DNA of 64,000 nt from positions 130,587-194,586 of the forward strand of contig NZ_POSO01000003.1 of NCBI RefSeq assembly GCF_002993975.1, in the 5' to 3' direction. Shown one piece after another: positions 44,821-55,227 of this stretch. This DNA comes from Apilactobacillus micheneri (lineage in GTDB: Bacteria; Bacillota; Bacilli; Lactobacillales; Lactobacillaceae). The position numbers and the translations under genes are program-made. The notes beneath the pieces are model-generated. The model was not told the origin of the DNA and made no database searches. It worked only from the letters and a program-made list of their open reading frames with translations. Each line of letters starts with the position of its first letter. Within the stretch, counting starts at the first letter, position 1.

Positions 44821-45342
44821 TTATTTTTTCCACTTAGTATCTTTAAATTGTTGACGACCACCAAGTTCTTCAATTTGATTCCTTAAAGGATTCTTTTTAT
44901 AAAAATCTTGATGATATTCTTCAGCGGGATAAAATGTTTTAGCATCTTCAATTTTAGTAACAATTGGTTCATCAAACATACCGCTGTTAGCCAATTCTTC
45001 TTTAGAATTTTCAGCAATCTTTCTTTGTTCATCACTATTTACAAAGATAACTGGACGATAACTATCTCCTCGATCTTGGAACTGACCTGAAGCATCTGTT
45101 GGATCTGTTTGTCTCCAATAAATGTCAACTAATTGTTTATAGGAAATTATTGAAGGATCAAAAGTTATTTCAACCGATTCGGTATGACCAGTAGTATGTG
45201 AACATACCTCTTCATAAGTTGGATTAGGAACATGCCCACCTGTATATCCAGAAATTACCTTTTCAATACCAGGTTGCTGATCAAATGGTTCTACCATACA
45301 CCAGAAACATCCTCCAGCAAAGATTGCAGTGTCTTTATTCAT
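44821..45342 (-). CDS. msrA: Peptide methionine-S-sulfoxide reductase
   Basis: Repairs the S-epimer of methionine sulfoxide. The 173 residues have the active-site [11 protein letters not shown] (Cys12), [19 protein letters not shown] and [14 protein letters not shown]. It follows msrB by 17 bases, so the pair acts together against oxidative damage. Confidence 0.96.
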   Translation of the reverse strand: MNKDTAIFAGGCFWCMVEPFDQQPGIEKVISGYTGGHVPNPTYEEVCSHTTGHTESVEITFDPSIISYKQLVDIYWRQTDPTDASGQFQDRGDSYRPVIFVNSDEQRKIAENSKEELANSGMFDEPIVTKIEDAKTFYPAEEYHQDFYKKNPLRNQIEELGGRQQFKDTKWKK

Positions 45343-45359
45343 AATTTAATCATCCTCTC

Positions 45360-45797
45360 TTATTTAAAGCTGTCTAGATATTCTCCATATCCTGATTCTT
45401 CTAATTTATTTACTGGAATAAATTTTAATGATGCAGAATTTATACAGTATCTTAAACCACCCTTATCTTTAGGACCATCAGGAAATACATGGCCTAAATG
45501 AGAATCTGCTTGACTACTCTTAACTTCATTTCTAACCATTCCATGTGAAGTATCTAAGTTACTATTAATATTTTTTTGATCAATTGGTTTCGTAAATGCC
45601 GGCCAACCACAGCCAGAATTATACTTATCTCTGGAAGTAAAAAGTGGTTCTCCAGAAACAATGTCAACATACAATCCATCTTCAAAAAAATCATCATATT
45701 TATTTGTAAATGGCATTTCAGTACCTGCATTTTGAGTTACATTATATTGTTCATCTGTCAAAACCTTTTTTAAGTCTTCTTTATTGTATTTAGTCAT
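45360..45797 (-). CDS. msrB: Peptide methionine-R-sulfoxide reductase
   Basis: Repairs the R-epimer. Visible motifs are [21 protein letters not shown] and the catalytic cysteine in RYCINSASL. The zinc-binding CxxC pairs of some MsrBs are absent. ATG at 45797 with AAGGAG upstream is preferred over a longer frame. 145 residues; first gene of the msrB-msrA pair. Confidence 0.95.
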   Translation of the reverse strand: MTKYNKEDLKKVLTDEQYNVTQNAGTEMPFTNKYDDFFEDGLYVDIVSGEPLFTSRDKYNSGCGWPAFTKPIDQKNINSNLDTSHGMVRNEVKSSQADSHLGHVFPDGPKDKGGLRYCINSASLKFIPVNKLEESGYGEYLDSFK

Positions 45798-45884
45798 AAA
45801 TAGCAACTCCTTAGTAAAAGAATATATCTTGTACGACATATATTATATAATACTCATTTTTATATATAATGCAAGCTTAACGAA

Positions 45885-45923
45885 TAAAAAATACTCCTTA
45901 AGGATTAAATCCCCAAGGAGTAT
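45885..45923 (-). terminator. ppaC terminator
   Basis: ATACTCCTT and AAGGAGTAT around a 15-base loop, followed on the minus strand by a T-run, ten bases after the ppaC stop. Confidence 0.88.
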
Positions 45924-45933
45924 TGATATAAAA

Positions 45934-46863
45934 TTAATCTAAAATATCAGTTAATGGTGGCACAACTTGTTTCTTTCTTGAAACAACACCAGGTAAAGCA
46001 ATTGTATCTTCTTCAGAAAGCTTACCATTAAAGGCTTTCTCAACAGCATCTTTAGGTTCACCAACAACAATTAATTCTGAATTACTATCTAAAACATTAG
46101 TAGCAATAACTAAGAATAAATCATAGCCTTCAGATTCTGCTTCTGATTTCATTGCTTTTTTCAAATTATCTTTACGTTTTAACACATCATTTAAATCTAC
46201 AGTATTAATTTGATCGATACGAATAGATTTTCCACCCATTGTAAATGATTTAGCATCACCATCAATTAAGTCTTCATCAGATCTGGCATCAACGTTAGTA
46301 CCAGCTTTTAGCATTTTGATACCATAATCTTCATAATCAACATTGGCAATTTTTGCTAATTCTTTTACTGCATTTTTATCAACATCAGTTGTTGTAGGTG
46401 ACTTTAATAGTAAAGTATCTGAAATAATTGCTGATAACATTAATCCAGCAATCTTTTGAGGAATCTCAACTGATTTTTCATTAAACATTTCAAATAATAC
46501 AGTACTTACACAACCAACTGGTTCTGCACGGTAGAATAATGGCTTTTCGGTATTAAAGTTAGCAATACGATGATGATCAACAACATGTGTAACATTTAAT
46601 TTATCAATATCAGAAACACTTTGTTGTGGTTCATTGTGGTCAACTAACATAACTGAGTCAACTTCTGGCTTAGCTTCTTTAATAACACGAGGAGCTTTTT
46701 GATTAAATTGATTTAAAACAAATTTTGTTTCTTCATTAGGTTCTCCTAAAGCGACAGCTTCAACGTCATAACCTAATTTTTCTTGTAAGTATGCATATTC
46801 AATAGCAGCACAAATTGCATCTGTATCTGGACTTTGATGCCCAAAAACTAATTCTTTAGCCAT
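45934..46863 (-). CDS. ppaC: Manganese-dependent inorganic pyrophosphatase (family II)
   Basis: Hydrolyses pyrophosphate. The 309-residue DHH-family protein has [14 protein letters not shown] at the N terminus, [11 protein letters not shown], the DHH motif in [10 protein letters not shown], and the C-terminal substrate motif [14 protein letters not shown] precedes the ATG. Confidence 0.97.
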   Translation of the reverse strand: MAKELVFGHQSPDTDAICAAIEYAYLQEKLGYDVEAVALGEPNEETKFVLNQFNQKAPRVIKEAKPEVDSVMLVDHNEPQQSVSDIDKLNVTHVVDHHRIANFNTEKPLFYRAEPVGCVSTVLFEMFNEKSVEIPQKIAGLMLSAIISDTLLLKSPTTTDVDKNAVKELAKIANVDYEDYGIKMLKAGTNVDARSDEDLIDGDAKSFTMGGKSIRIDQINTVDLNDVLKRKDNLKKAMKSEAESEGYDLFLVIATNVLDSNSELIVVGEPKDAVEKAFNGKLSEEDTIALPGVVSRKKQVVPPLTDILD

Positions 46864-46884
46864 TAAAAAATCCCCTTTAAAATT

Positions 46885-47853
46885 TTAATCTTTTTCCTTA
46901 AGTCTAGATAAGTAATCTTTTTCTTCTAAAAACTTATCAAATTGATCTAAGAAGTTACCAATACGAGGAATTAGACGTTTGTTTTTACGATAAACAAATG
47001 CTAAATCAAACTTAATATTGGGGGTCATTTTAGAAACCCATGCATCTATATTTTCCATTTTATTAACATCTTTGTCAATCATAAATGAACTAGGCAATGC
47101 CGTGTTTGAACCAGTTTCTAATGCAAATTTTAAAATTTGATTAGGCGTTGTAAAACGAGCGGCACTTGTAGGTAAATCTACTAATTGATTTTTAAACTTT
47201 TCTTTTAAAATAAAGTCTAAGAAATAACCTTCTGGATAAGTAACCCAAGGAGTATCTATAGTATCCTGGAATCTCACTTTACTATTATTAGATAACTTTT
47301 TATTATGATGAATAAACATCAAGTCATCACTAATAATCTTTTTAGCTTCATAAGGTTTCCAATTTTTAATAGATGAGTCTGGCAAATACATAATAGCTAA
47401 ATCAATTTGGTTATTTTCTAAAGATTCCCAAATTTCTTTACGAGTTAACATACGAAGGTTAATTGTCAAAGAAGGATTTTCTTTATACATTTCGATGCTA
47501 AAATCTTCAAGAACTTTATCTTGAATTGATGATAATACACCAATATTAATTTCTCCACTAGTTGCACTATTAGATTGCTCAATTTCATCTGCTGTTTCAT
47601 TTAAAATGCTATAAATTTCCTTTGTTGATTTAAGCATAATGTTTCCAGCTGCTGATAATTTAAGCTTTTTACCAATAGAATAAAACAATGGCGAACCAAT
47701 TGTTTTTTCTAATTTTTTAATTTGTTGGGTTAATGCTGGCTGAGTTATACCCAATATTTGTGCAGCTTGAGTGTAATTCATAGTATCAGCTAATTGTAAA
47801 AAATACGTTAATGTTTTGGATGAAAAAATATTTTCTTGTCTAGTCTTTTTCAT
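46885..47853 (-). CDS. LysR-family transcriptional regulator
   Basis: A 322-residue LysR regulator: an N-terminal winged helix-turn-helix (about 12-70, with MNYTQAAQILGITQPALTQQIKKLE) shortened here as TQPALTQQIKKLE, and a periplasmic-binding-like effector domain. The ligand and targets are unknown. It ends 21 bases before ppaC on the same strand. The 127-base gap to parC is AT-rich and might hold its operator, but I see no clear T-N11-A site. Confidence 0.88.
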   Translation of the reverse strand: MKKTRQENIFSSKTLTYFLQLADTMNYTQAAQILGITQPALTQQIKKLEKTIGSPLFYSIGKKLKLSAAGNIMLKSTKEIYSILNETADEIEQSNSATSGEINIGVLSSIQDKVLEDFSIEMYKENPSLTINLRMLTRKEIWESLENNQIDLAIMYLPDSSIKNWKPYEAKKIISDDLMFIHHNKKLSNNSKVRFQDTIDTPWVTYPEGYFLDFILKEKFKNQLVDLPTSAARFTTPNQILKFALETGSNTALPSSFMIDKDVNKMENIDAWVSKMTPNIKFDLAFVYRKNKRLIPRIGNFLDQFDKFLEEKDYLSRLKEKD

Positions 47854-47980
47854 AACTTACTCCTAATTTTTAATGATAACAAATTATTATAGTTATACGA
47901 TTCAAGTTATAATGATAAACTATAAAATTATAAATAACAAGAATTTTATTATAATTATAAATAATTACTTTTATATAAAA

Positions 47981-50440
47981 TTATTTATTAACAACTACAT
48001 TAGGATTCAATATTTTCATTTTAAGTGGAATTCCCTCGTGATTTATATCAATAACGGCAGATCCATTTGATTGTCTATCATTAACAGGATGATCACTTGG
48101 AATAATATCATGGTGCCTATTACGATCTGTAAAGACCCTAATTGGAGTAAAATCGTCTTCAGTTTTTTGGAGTTTTATAAAATCAGCTACTTCATGAGCA
48201 TTGCGTTTTAATGGTTTTAAAACTTGCACTCCTCTACGACCACGACTTGCTAAAGGAATATCTTTAGATAGCATATTTTTATAAAAACCACGTTGAGTAA
48301 TCATTGCTAACATATCATCGTCATTAACTAATTGAAAGTTAACTACAAATTCATCATCTCTAAGTTCCATAGATTTAACACCGGTGGTTCTTGCACCATT
48401 AGTTGAAACTTGTGACATTTCAAATTTAGTTGACAAACCAACATTCGATACAAGTACAACTTCTGGATTATCATCTTTGCTAACATATTTAACATTAATA
48501 ACTCTTGCATCATCGCTCTTTAATTTTTCATACATAGTTGCATGAGAACGATAAGTACGACCTGGTAATAATTTGCTAAATTCTGTTTGTTTAATATATC
48601 CATCACTTGTTGCAATCAAAAATTTACCAGTTTCTTTTAATGAATTAAAAGTAAATATGTTTATAATTTGTTCGTCATTATCTAAACCAATGGTTTGAGA
48701 AATATGTTCACCTGTTTCTTTCCATTTAGCATCAGCTATTTCATGAACTGGGCGATAAATTAAATGGCCTTTATTGGTAAACATAAATATATGATCTAAT
48801 GTACTCATTTCAGATGAAAAGATTGGATAGTCATCTTCTTTTAGTCCATTTTCTTCAACATCAGAAGCTTTATAAGATCTAATGCTACTACGTTTTAAAT
48901 AACCATCATGACTAACTAAAACAACCACATCTTCATCAGGGACAGTCACATTCTTACTAATTTTAAGCTCTTGTACATGTTCTTCAATTTTTGTGCGACG
49001 AGAATTACCATAATTTTTTTGAATTTGCTTAAATTCCTTAGTCAATACTTTATCTAATTCATTTGAATCATTTATAATCGTATTATATTCAATAATGGCT
49101 TTGCTTAATCTATCATTTTCTTCTTGCAATTCAGTAACATCAGTATTAGTTAAACGATACAATTGTAATTTTACAATTGCATCAGCTTGTTTACTGGAGA
49201 AGTCATATTCCTTAACTAAATTTTGACAAGCATTTTTCCTATTATTACTTGATCTAATAGTTTTAATTACCTTGTTTAAAATTGATAGTGCTTTAATCAA
49301 ACCATTAACAATATGTTGACGATTCATCGCATTTTTTAAATCAAATTTAGTTCTGTTAGTAATTACATTTCTTTGATAACCAAGATAAGATTTTAAAATT
49401 GTTTTTAATGGTAATCTTTCAGGACGCATGTGATTAATAGCAACTACATTAAAATGATAGTTCACTTGTAAATCAGTATTCTTAAATAGGTAATTTAAAA
49501 TACCTTTAACATCAACATCCCTTTTTAACTCAATTGCAATTGAAAGACCATTACGATCACTTTCATCTCTAACTTCTGCAATTCCATCAATTTTTTTATT
49601 AATTCTAATTTCATCAATTTGCTTAACCATTTGCAACTTATTGACATCATAAGGCACTTCAGTAACACGAATAAGTGATTTATTACCACGTAATTGTTCA
49701 GTATTAGTCTTGGAACGAATAACAATCTTGCCACGACCAGTTTGATATGCTTTTTTAATACCATCTAATCCTTGAACAATTCCACCAACCGGAAAGTCAG
49801 GTCCCTTAATAAACTGCATTAGTTCATCTAAAGATGCATCTGGATGCTTTTGCAAGTATATAAGAGTATCTAATACTTCTGATAAATTATGAGGAGGAAT
49901 TTCAGTTGCATATCCTGCAGAAATACCAGTTGCTCCATTAACTAATAAATTAGGAAAACGTGATGGCAATACAGTTGGTTCTTCTTCAGTATCATCAAAA
50001 TTAGGTACCCAATCAACTGTATCTTTATCAATATCACGTAACATTTCAGATGAAATTTTACTTAATCGAGCTTCTGTATAACGCATTGCAGCTGCAGGAT
50101 CACCATCCATAGAACCATTATTACCATGCATTTCAATCAATGGTTCCCGTAATTTCCAATCTTGACTCATTCTAACTAAGGCTTCATAAATTGAACTATC
50201 ACCATGAGGATGAAAATTACCCATTACATTACCAACTGATTTAGCTGACTTTCTGAACCCTTTGTCATAAGTATTACCATCTTTATTCATTGCATAAAGA
50301 ATACGACGTTGAACGGGTTTCAATCCATCCCTAATGTCTGGTAAAGCTCTTTCTTGAATGATTGACTTAGAATAACGACTAAAACGTTCACTCATAATTT
50401 GTTCTAGGGTTAATTTTTCAATAATTGATTTTTTGTCCAA
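47981..50440 (-). CDS. parC: DNA topoisomerase IV subunit A
   Basis: Decatenates daughter chromosomes with ParE. Of 819 residues, the N-terminal breakage-reunion domain has ERALPDIRDGLKPVQRRI and the catalytic tyrosine in AAMRYTEARLS. The quinolone-determining HPHGDSSIYEAL keeps the Ser and Glu of susceptible enzymes. The C-terminal beta-propeller carries repeats like GYLKRSSI and GYIKQTEF. It follows parE by 15 bases. Confidence 0.96.
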   Translation of the reverse strand: MDKKSIIEKLTLEQIMSERFSRYSKSIIQERALPDIRDGLKPVQRRILYAMNKDGNTYDKGFRKSAKSVGNVMGNFHPHGDSSIYEALVRMSQDWKLREPLIEMHGNNGSMDGDPAAAMRYTEARLSKISSEMLRDIDKDTVDWVPNFDDTEEEPTVLPSRFPNLLVNGATGISAGYATEIPPHNLSEVLDTLIYLQKHPDASLDELMQFIKGPDFPVGGIVQGLDGIKKAYQTGRGKIVIRSKTNTEQLRGNKSLIRVTEVPYDVNKLQMVKQIDEIRINKKIDGIAEVRDESDRNGLSIAIELKRDVDVKGILNYLFKNTDLQVNYHFNVVAINHMRPERLPLKTILKSYLGYQRNVITNRTKFDLKNAMNRQHIVNGLIKALSILNKVIKTIRSSNNRKNACQNLVKEYDFSSKQADAIVKLQLYRLTNTDVTELQEENDRLSKAIIEYNTIINDSNELDKVLTKEFKQIQKNYGNSRRTKIEEHVQELKISKNVTVPDEDVVVLVSHDGYLKRSSIRSYKASDVEENGLKEDDYPIFSSEMSTLDHIFMFTNKGHLIYRPVHEIADAKWKETGEHISQTIGLDNDEQIINIFTFNSLKETGKFLIATSDGYIKQTEFSKLLPGRTYRSHATMYEKLKSDDARVINVKYVSKDDNPEVVLVSNVGLSTKFEMSQVSTNGARTTGVKSMELRDDEFVVNFQLVNDDDMLAMITQRGFYKNMLSKDIPLASRGRRGVQVLKPLKRNAHEVADFIKLQKTEDDFTPIRVFTDRNRHHDIIPSDHPVNDRQSNGSAVIDINHEGIPLKMKILNPNVVVNK

Positions 50441-50455
50441 CTAAATTAACCTCCT

Positions 50456-52429
50456 TTATTCAGTTTCTTCTTTTTTAGTTTTATCTAAAATACTCCCATC
50501 TTCTTCAAGATTAAACTCAACATTTTGTTCAATCCATTCACGACGTGGTTCTACTTTATCACCCATTAAAGTAGTAACTCTCTTCTCAGCTAATGCTGCA
50601 TCATCAATGTTTACTTGAATTAAGGTGCGATTATCAGAGTCCATAGTGGTTTCCCACAACTGATCAGCATTCATTTCACCTAGACCTTTAAAACGTTGTA
50701 ATGAAGGATGTTTACCAAAATTCTTTAGTTTTTCATCCATTTCGTCATTAGTCCAAGCATAATCTACTTTGTTACTACGTCCTTGCTTTTGCTGAATCTT
50801 AAACAATGGGGGTAAAGCAATATAAACTCTTCCTTGTTCAATCATTGGACGCATGTATTTATAGAAAAATGTTAATAATAGAATTTGAATATGAGCTCCA
50901 TCATCATCAGCATCCGTCATAATGATGATCTTATCATAATTAGCATCCTTAATATTAAATTCAGGACCAACTCCAGCACCAATGGTATAAATCATAGTAC
51001 TTATTTCTTCATTCTTTAAAACATCATCTAATTTAGCACGTTCGGTATTTAATACTTTACCTCTTAAAGGTAAGATTGCTTGATGCTTACGATCACGACC
51101 CTGTTTAGCTGAACCACCAGCAGAATCACCTTCGACCAAGAATAATTCATTCTTAGAAACATCTTTTGATTGAGCAGGCGTTAACTTTCCAGACAATAAA
51201 CGTTCTTTTTTATGGTGCTTTTTGCCACTTCTACTTTCATCACGTGCTTTACGGGCAGCTTCACGTGCCTTACGAGCTCTTAGTGATTTTTGAACTAAGC
51301 TTTGTGCAAAATCACCATTTTCCATTAGATAGTATCCTAGTTGTTCAGAAACAACGTTATCGACTATCGATCTTACCTCAGGGCTACCTAATTTTTCTTT
51401 AGTTTGGCCTTCAAATTGAAGCATTTCTTCAGGAACTTTAATAGAAATAACAGATGATAAACCTTCACGAACATCTGAACCATCTAAGTTCTTTTCTTTT
51501 GGTTTTAATAATTTAACTTTTCGGGCAAATTCATTAAAAGATTTAGTCCAAGCACTTCTAAAACCAGACTCATGAGTTCCACCATCTTTAGTACGTACAT
51601 TATTAACAAAAGATAAAGTATTCTCAGTATAGCCATCGTTGTACTGAGCAGCTACTTCAACTTCAACGCCATCTTTTTTACCATCAAAATACATAATGTT
51701 GTCACCCAATGTATGCTTGTCTTCATTTAGGTAAGCAACAAATTCTTTAATTCCATCTTCATAATGGAATGTATCTTTTTGTTCTTGTCCGCTTCTTTCA
51801 TCAGACAAATTAATTTTAATACCGTTTAATAGAAAAGCAGATTCTCTTAAACGTTGTTTTAAAATATTATAATTAAAAATAGTTGTTGTAAAAATACTGT
51901 TATCAGGTTTAAAAGTCACCGTAGTTCCACTATGATCACTAGTCTTACCAATGGTTCTTAAAGTACCTACTGGATGACCACCATCTTTAAAATCTTCCTC
52001 ATATTTATATCCATCACGGACAATAGATACGCTTAAGCTAGTTGAAAGTGCGTTTACAACACTAGAACCAACTCCATGTAAACCACCAGAAGTTTTATAT
52101 CCACCATTTTCTGAGAATTTACCCCCAGCATGTAATACAGTAAAAATAACTTCAGGCGTAGGTTTACCAGATGAATGCATTCCAACTGGCATACCACGAC
52201 CATGATCTACAACCGTGATACTATTATCTGGATGAATTGTAACGTCAATTTCGTCACCAAAACCGGCTAATGCTTCATCAACTGCATTATCAACGATTTC
52301 ATATACTAAATGATGTAATCCCTTGCTATCAGTAGAACCAATATACATTCCGGGACGTTTTCTAACTGCTTCCAATCCTTTTAAAACCTGAATTGAAGAG
52401 TCATCATAATTCTGTGTATCTTTAGGCAT
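50456..52429 (-). CDS. parE: DNA topoisomerase IV subunit B
   Basis: ATPase subunit of topoisomerase IV, 657 residues. GHKL motifs are IVDNAVDEALAG, VVDHGRGMPVG and GGLHGVGSSVVNAL. The Toprim domain has LVEGDSAGGSAKQGRD and MTDADDDGAHI. Start ATG lies behind AAGGAG. It is divergent from plsY, and a LexA-like box lies in the shared upstream region. Confidence 0.96.
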   Translation of the reverse strand: MPKDTQNYDDSSIQVLKGLEAVRKRPGMYIGSTDSKGLHHLVYEIVDNAVDEALAGFGDEIDVTIHPDNSITVVDHGRGMPVGMHSSGKPTPEVIFTVLHAGGKFSENGGYKTSGGLHGVGSSVVNALSTSLSVSIVRDGYKYEEDFKDGGHPVGTLRTIGKTSDHSGTTVTFKPDNSIFTTTIFNYNILKQRLRESAFLLNGIKINLSDERSGQEQKDTFHYEDGIKEFVAYLNEDKHTLGDNIMYFDGKKDGVEVEVAAQYNDGYTENTLSFVNNVRTKDGGTHESGFRSAWTKSFNEFARKVKLLKPKEKNLDGSDVREGLSSVISIKVPEEMLQFEGQTKEKLGSPEVRSIVDNVVSEQLGYYLMENGDFAQSLVQKSLRARKAREAARKARDESRSGKKHHKKERLLSGKLTPAQSKDVSKNELFLVEGDSAGGSAKQGRDRKHQAILPLRGKVLNTERAKLDDVLKNEEISTMIYTIGAGVGPEFNIKDANYDKIIIMTDADDDGAHIQILLLTFFYKYMRPMIEQGRVYIALPPLFKIQQKQGRSNKVDYAWTNDEMDEKLKNFGKHPSLQRFKGLGEMNADQLWETTMDSDNRTLIQVNIDDAALAEKRVTTLMGDKVEPRREWIEQNVEFNLEEDGSILDKTKKEETE

Positions 52430-52505
52430 TACAAAACACTCCTTTACTACAATATAATATATTACCTTATTTAATACGCATTTTAAAGGGGAATAAATAT
52501 AATAT

Positions 52506-52519
52506 AGAACACTTGTTCT
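52506..52519. promoter_or_regulatory. LexA-like (SOS) box between parE and plsY
   Basis: AGAAC-ACTT-GTTCT fits the Firmicutes LexA core GAAC-N4-GTTC with extended symmetry. On the minus side it lies between a TTTATA and a TATATT at 17-base spacing, so it would block a parE promoter. From memory, parE-parC of Bacillus is also in the LexA regulon. Confidence 0.5.
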
Positions 52520-52530
52520 CTTTTATAAAG

Positions 52531-52558
52531 TTGTCATAATCAATATAAATGGTAAAAT
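52531..52558 (+). promoter_or_regulatory. plsY promoter
   Basis: TTGTCA (52531-52536), a 16-base spacer and TAAAAT (52553-52558), directed to plsY. Confidence 0.6.
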
Positions 52559-52591
52559 TAAATAATAATATATTTATGGAGGAAAAAAAGT

Positions 52592-53197
52592 TTGAAACTA
52601 GCTATTTTATTAATAATTGCCTACTTATTAGGTTCTATCCCTAGTGGTATATGGATTGGAAAATGGTTCTTTAATGTAGATGTTAGACAGCACGGTTCTG
52701 GTAACATTGGTACAACTAATACTTATAGAGTACTGGGTAAGAAAGCAGGTACTATTGTTATGATTATGGATATCTTAAAAGGAACCTTAGCAACTTCGCT
52801 ACCTTTCTTTTTCAATGTAAACATATCACCCATTATTTTTGGAATATTTGCAATTTTAGGACACACATTTTCAATTTTTGATAAATTCAAAGGTGGCAAG
52901 GCTGTTGCAACTAGTGCAGGAATGTTATTAGCTATTCATCCAATTTTATTTTTATGCGCATGTATTTTTGAATTTTCATTCACTTATATAACTAGCATGG
53001 TAAGTTTAGCAAGTATGATCTCATTTCCATTAATTGTAATCTTATTATTTTTAGATAATGATCCATGGTTAGGTACAATTGGTTTGTTGTTAACCATTTT
53101 TATTTTCATTAGACATAGAAAGAATATAATTCGAATTAAAGAAGGAAATGAAAACTTAGTTCCATTTGGATTAATATATAATCATAGAAATAAATAA
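52592..53197 (+). CDS. plsY: Acyl-phosphate:glycerol-3-phosphate acyltransferase
   Basis: Membrane acyltransferase that begins phospholipid synthesis. The 201-residue protein has five hydrophobic segments and the three PlsY motifs: LLGSIPSGIW in the form LGSIPSGIWIGK, HGSGNIGTTNTYR, and FKGGKAVATSAG. The start is TTG at 52592 behind GGAGG. It is the only plus-strand gene between 32.6 and 64 kb, next to divergent parE as in many Bacilli. Confidence 0.95.
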   Translation: MKLAILLIIAYLLGSIPSGIWIGKWFFNVDVRQHGSGNIGTTNTYRVLGKKAGTIVMIMDILKGTLATSLPFFFNVNISPIIFGIFAILGHTFSIFDKFKGGKAVATSAGMLLAIHPILFLCACIFEFSFTYITSMVSLASMISFPLIVILLFLDNDPWLGTIGLLLTIFIFIRHRKNIIRIKEGNENLVPFGLIYNHRNK

Positions 53198-53200
53198 GAA

Positions 53201-53236
53201 AAATGAATAACCTTATTTTTAGGTTTATTCATTTTT
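53201..53236 (+). terminator. plsY terminator
   Basis: AAATGAATAACCT pairs with AGGTTTATTCATTT (one bulge), followed by a T-run, right after plsY. Confidence 0.85.
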
Positions 53237-53280
53237 TGCTATTTAAGTTAAAGTAACTTTTAATTTATGACGGGTTATAA

Positions 53281-53310
53281 AAAAGAAGCCCCTAATAAAG
53301 TAGCTTCTTT
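53281..53310 (-). terminator. Terminator of aldose epimerase gene
   Basis: AAAGAAGC and GCTTCTTT form a stem that ends in a T-run on the minus strand; it overlaps the stop codon of the gene. Confidence 0.75.
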
Positions 53311-54184
53311 AAAAAATTTCAATTGAATAATTAGTGTTATATTTTTGTTCTGATAATAAATGTTTGATTCCATTTTTATGAGCTAAGATACCATCAGCAT
53401 TAATATCATCAGCTACACCCCACCATGGTTCTAAACAAACAAATGGTGCATTTTTGGCTGACCATAAGCCTGCATATTCTGGTTTATTGGCTTCAACTTC
53501 AACACCATGATCAAAATTTTTATTACCTAAACGACAAATTAATTTCTTATCATTTGTTTTGATAACCTTAGCATCATCATAAAAGATTTCATGTTTTAAT
53601 TGTAACGGTTTAGATAAATCAATATCGGAAACACTGTTTAAATCAATATAAGGTGCTTTAAAAGGAACTTGTTTATAAGTTCTTTGTGGAAAAACATTAA
53701 TATAATATTCACTATAGTCTTTCTCAGATAAGTTATCTAAAGGAACATTGAAGGCAGGATGTGCTCCCACTGAAAACAACATTTCATTTTGACCATCATT
53801 AGTAACACTTATTTCAGCTTTCAATTTAGAACCAGATAATAAGTAACTAATTGTTAAAGTAAAATGAAATGGGTACATTTCAAATGTTGATGCATTCGAT
53901 TTTAACTGCATTGTAACAGCATCATTAGTCCTTTTGGTAACTGAAAATTCCATCTCTCTAGCAAATCCATGTTGCCCCATAGAATATTTTTTACCATCAT
54001 ATTCATATTGGTCATCTTTTAGGCGACCAACTATTGGAAATAAAATGGGGGCATGTCTACCCCAAAACTTACTGTCTGCTTGCCAAATATATTCAATGTT
54101 TTGATCATTCTTTATACTTGTAACTTCAGCACCTTTTGTGTTGATTATGACTTTCAAGTACTCATTACCTAAATTAACTAGCAT
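53309..54184 (-). CDS. Aldose 1-epimerase family protein (LacX-like)
   Basis: A 291-residue mutarotase-fold protein. Conserved stretches are GAEVTSIKN, the arginine in FWGRHAPILFPIVGRL, GQHGFAREMEF with the catalytic His, GAHPAFNVPL with a second His, and CLEPWWGVAD containing the Glu. Family members interconvert sugar anomers; the sugar is unknown. ATG at 54184 sits six bases after GGAGG; ATG at 54187 is possible. Confidence 0.88.
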   Translation of the reverse strand: MLVNLGNEYLKVIINTKGAEVTSIKNDQNIEYIWQADSKFWGRHAPILFPIVGRLKDDQYEYDGKKYSMGQHGFAREMEFSVTKRTNDAVTMQLKSNASTFEMYPFHFTLTISYLLSGSKLKAEISVTNDGQNEMLFSVGAHPAFNVPLDNLSEKDYSEYYINVFPQRTYKQVPFKAPYIDLNSVSDIDLSKPLQLKHEIFYDDAKVIKTNDKKLICRLGNKNFDHGVEVEANKPEYAGLWSAKNAPFVCLEPWWGVADDINADGILAHKNGIKHLLSEQKYNTNYSIEIF

Positions 54185-54259
54185 CATAACCCTCCGAAAA
54201 TTCATAATATCTTAAGTTTACAATAAAAATAATTAAAAATAAAACAATTTTTTCACATG

Positions 54260-55171
54260 CTAAGCCCTGGGAAAGAATTTATTATAATTTTTTAAAAGAT
54301 TCTCACTAGTAACGTGTGTATATATTTGAGTTGTTGATAAACTACTATGTCCTAATAGTTCCTGTACTGTTCTTAAATCAGCACCATTATTAAGCATTTC
54401 AGTAGCAAAAGTATGTCGAAGCATATGTGGATGGATTTTTGTTGTTAATGATGTATTTTTTATAATTTCATCCATAGCATATTCAATGCCACGACTAGTA
54501 ATGTGTTTACCATGTTGATTAACGAAAACAAAGTCATGCTGTTGATGATATTCTTGCATCAATGGTCTACGACATTTTTTTGCATAATCATCCAATGCCT
54601 TAATTAGATACTTTCCGAATGGTAAATATCTTTGTTTATTACCTTTACCAATTACAGTAATAATTCTATTTTCAAAATCAATTTCATCATAAGATAGATC
54701 CGCACATTCACTAACACGCATCCCTGTATCATAAAGAGTTTCCAATAAAGCATAATTACGATAATTTAACTTTTTATTATTTCCTAAACTAGCTCCTTTG
54801 AAAAGCTCCAATAATTCCTTTTGATAAAAAAACCTAGGTAAATGGCCACTATGTCGTTTTAAATTAACAAAAGAAAATGGATTCTCATTGATCAAATCAT
54901 TCTTCATCATAAAATTATAAAATGAACTTAAAGATGATATCTTTCTGGCAATAGTATTCCTACTATCATCATTTTTACGTAAATGATTTAAATAAGTTTC
55001 AACATCTAAATCATCTATTTGTAGTAATTTACGATTATTATCGTGCATCCCATGCACAAATTGATCTATGTCGTTTTTATAAGCAACAGCTGTATTATCA
55101 GAATATTGCCGTTCGTCTTTTATATATTCCATAAACCAATCAATTAATTCTTTATCACTATATTTTTCCAT
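54260..55171 (-). CDS. xerC: Tyrosine recombinase XerC
   Basis: Site-specific recombinase that resolves chromosome dimers at dif. The 303 residues have an N-terminal SAM-like domain and a catalytic domain with the Arg in DTGMRVSECADL, the Lys in GKGNKQRYLP, HMLRHTFATEML (His-x-x-Arg), LLGHSSLSTTQIYTH, and the nucleophilic Tyr in IYTHVT. It lies next to topA as in Bacillus, without trmFO between them. A dif-like target is at 28.28 kb. Confidence 0.93.
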   Translation of the reverse strand: MEKYSDKELIDWFMEYIKDERQYSDNTAVAYKNDIDQFVHGMHDNNRKLLQIDDLDVETYLNHLRKNDDSRNTIARKISSLSSFYNFMMKNDLINENPFSFVNLKRHSGHLPRFFYQKELLELFKGASLGNNKKLNYRNYALLETLYDTGMRVSECADLSYDEIDFENRIITVIGKGNKQRYLPFGKYLIKALDDYAKKCRRPLMQEYHQQHDFVFVNQHGKHITSRGIEYAMDEIIKNTSLTTKIHPHMLRHTFATEMLNNGADLRTVQELLGHSSLSTTQIYTHVTSENLLKNYNKFFPRA

Positions 55172-55227
55172 TTTAAATCACTCATTCTAATAAAAAGAGC
55201 CCTTAAATAAAATTAAGAGCTACATTA

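Noticed and set aside
45232-45501. Plus-strand frame across the msrA/msrB junction
   Set aside because: Antisense to two well-supported genes; no homology recognised.
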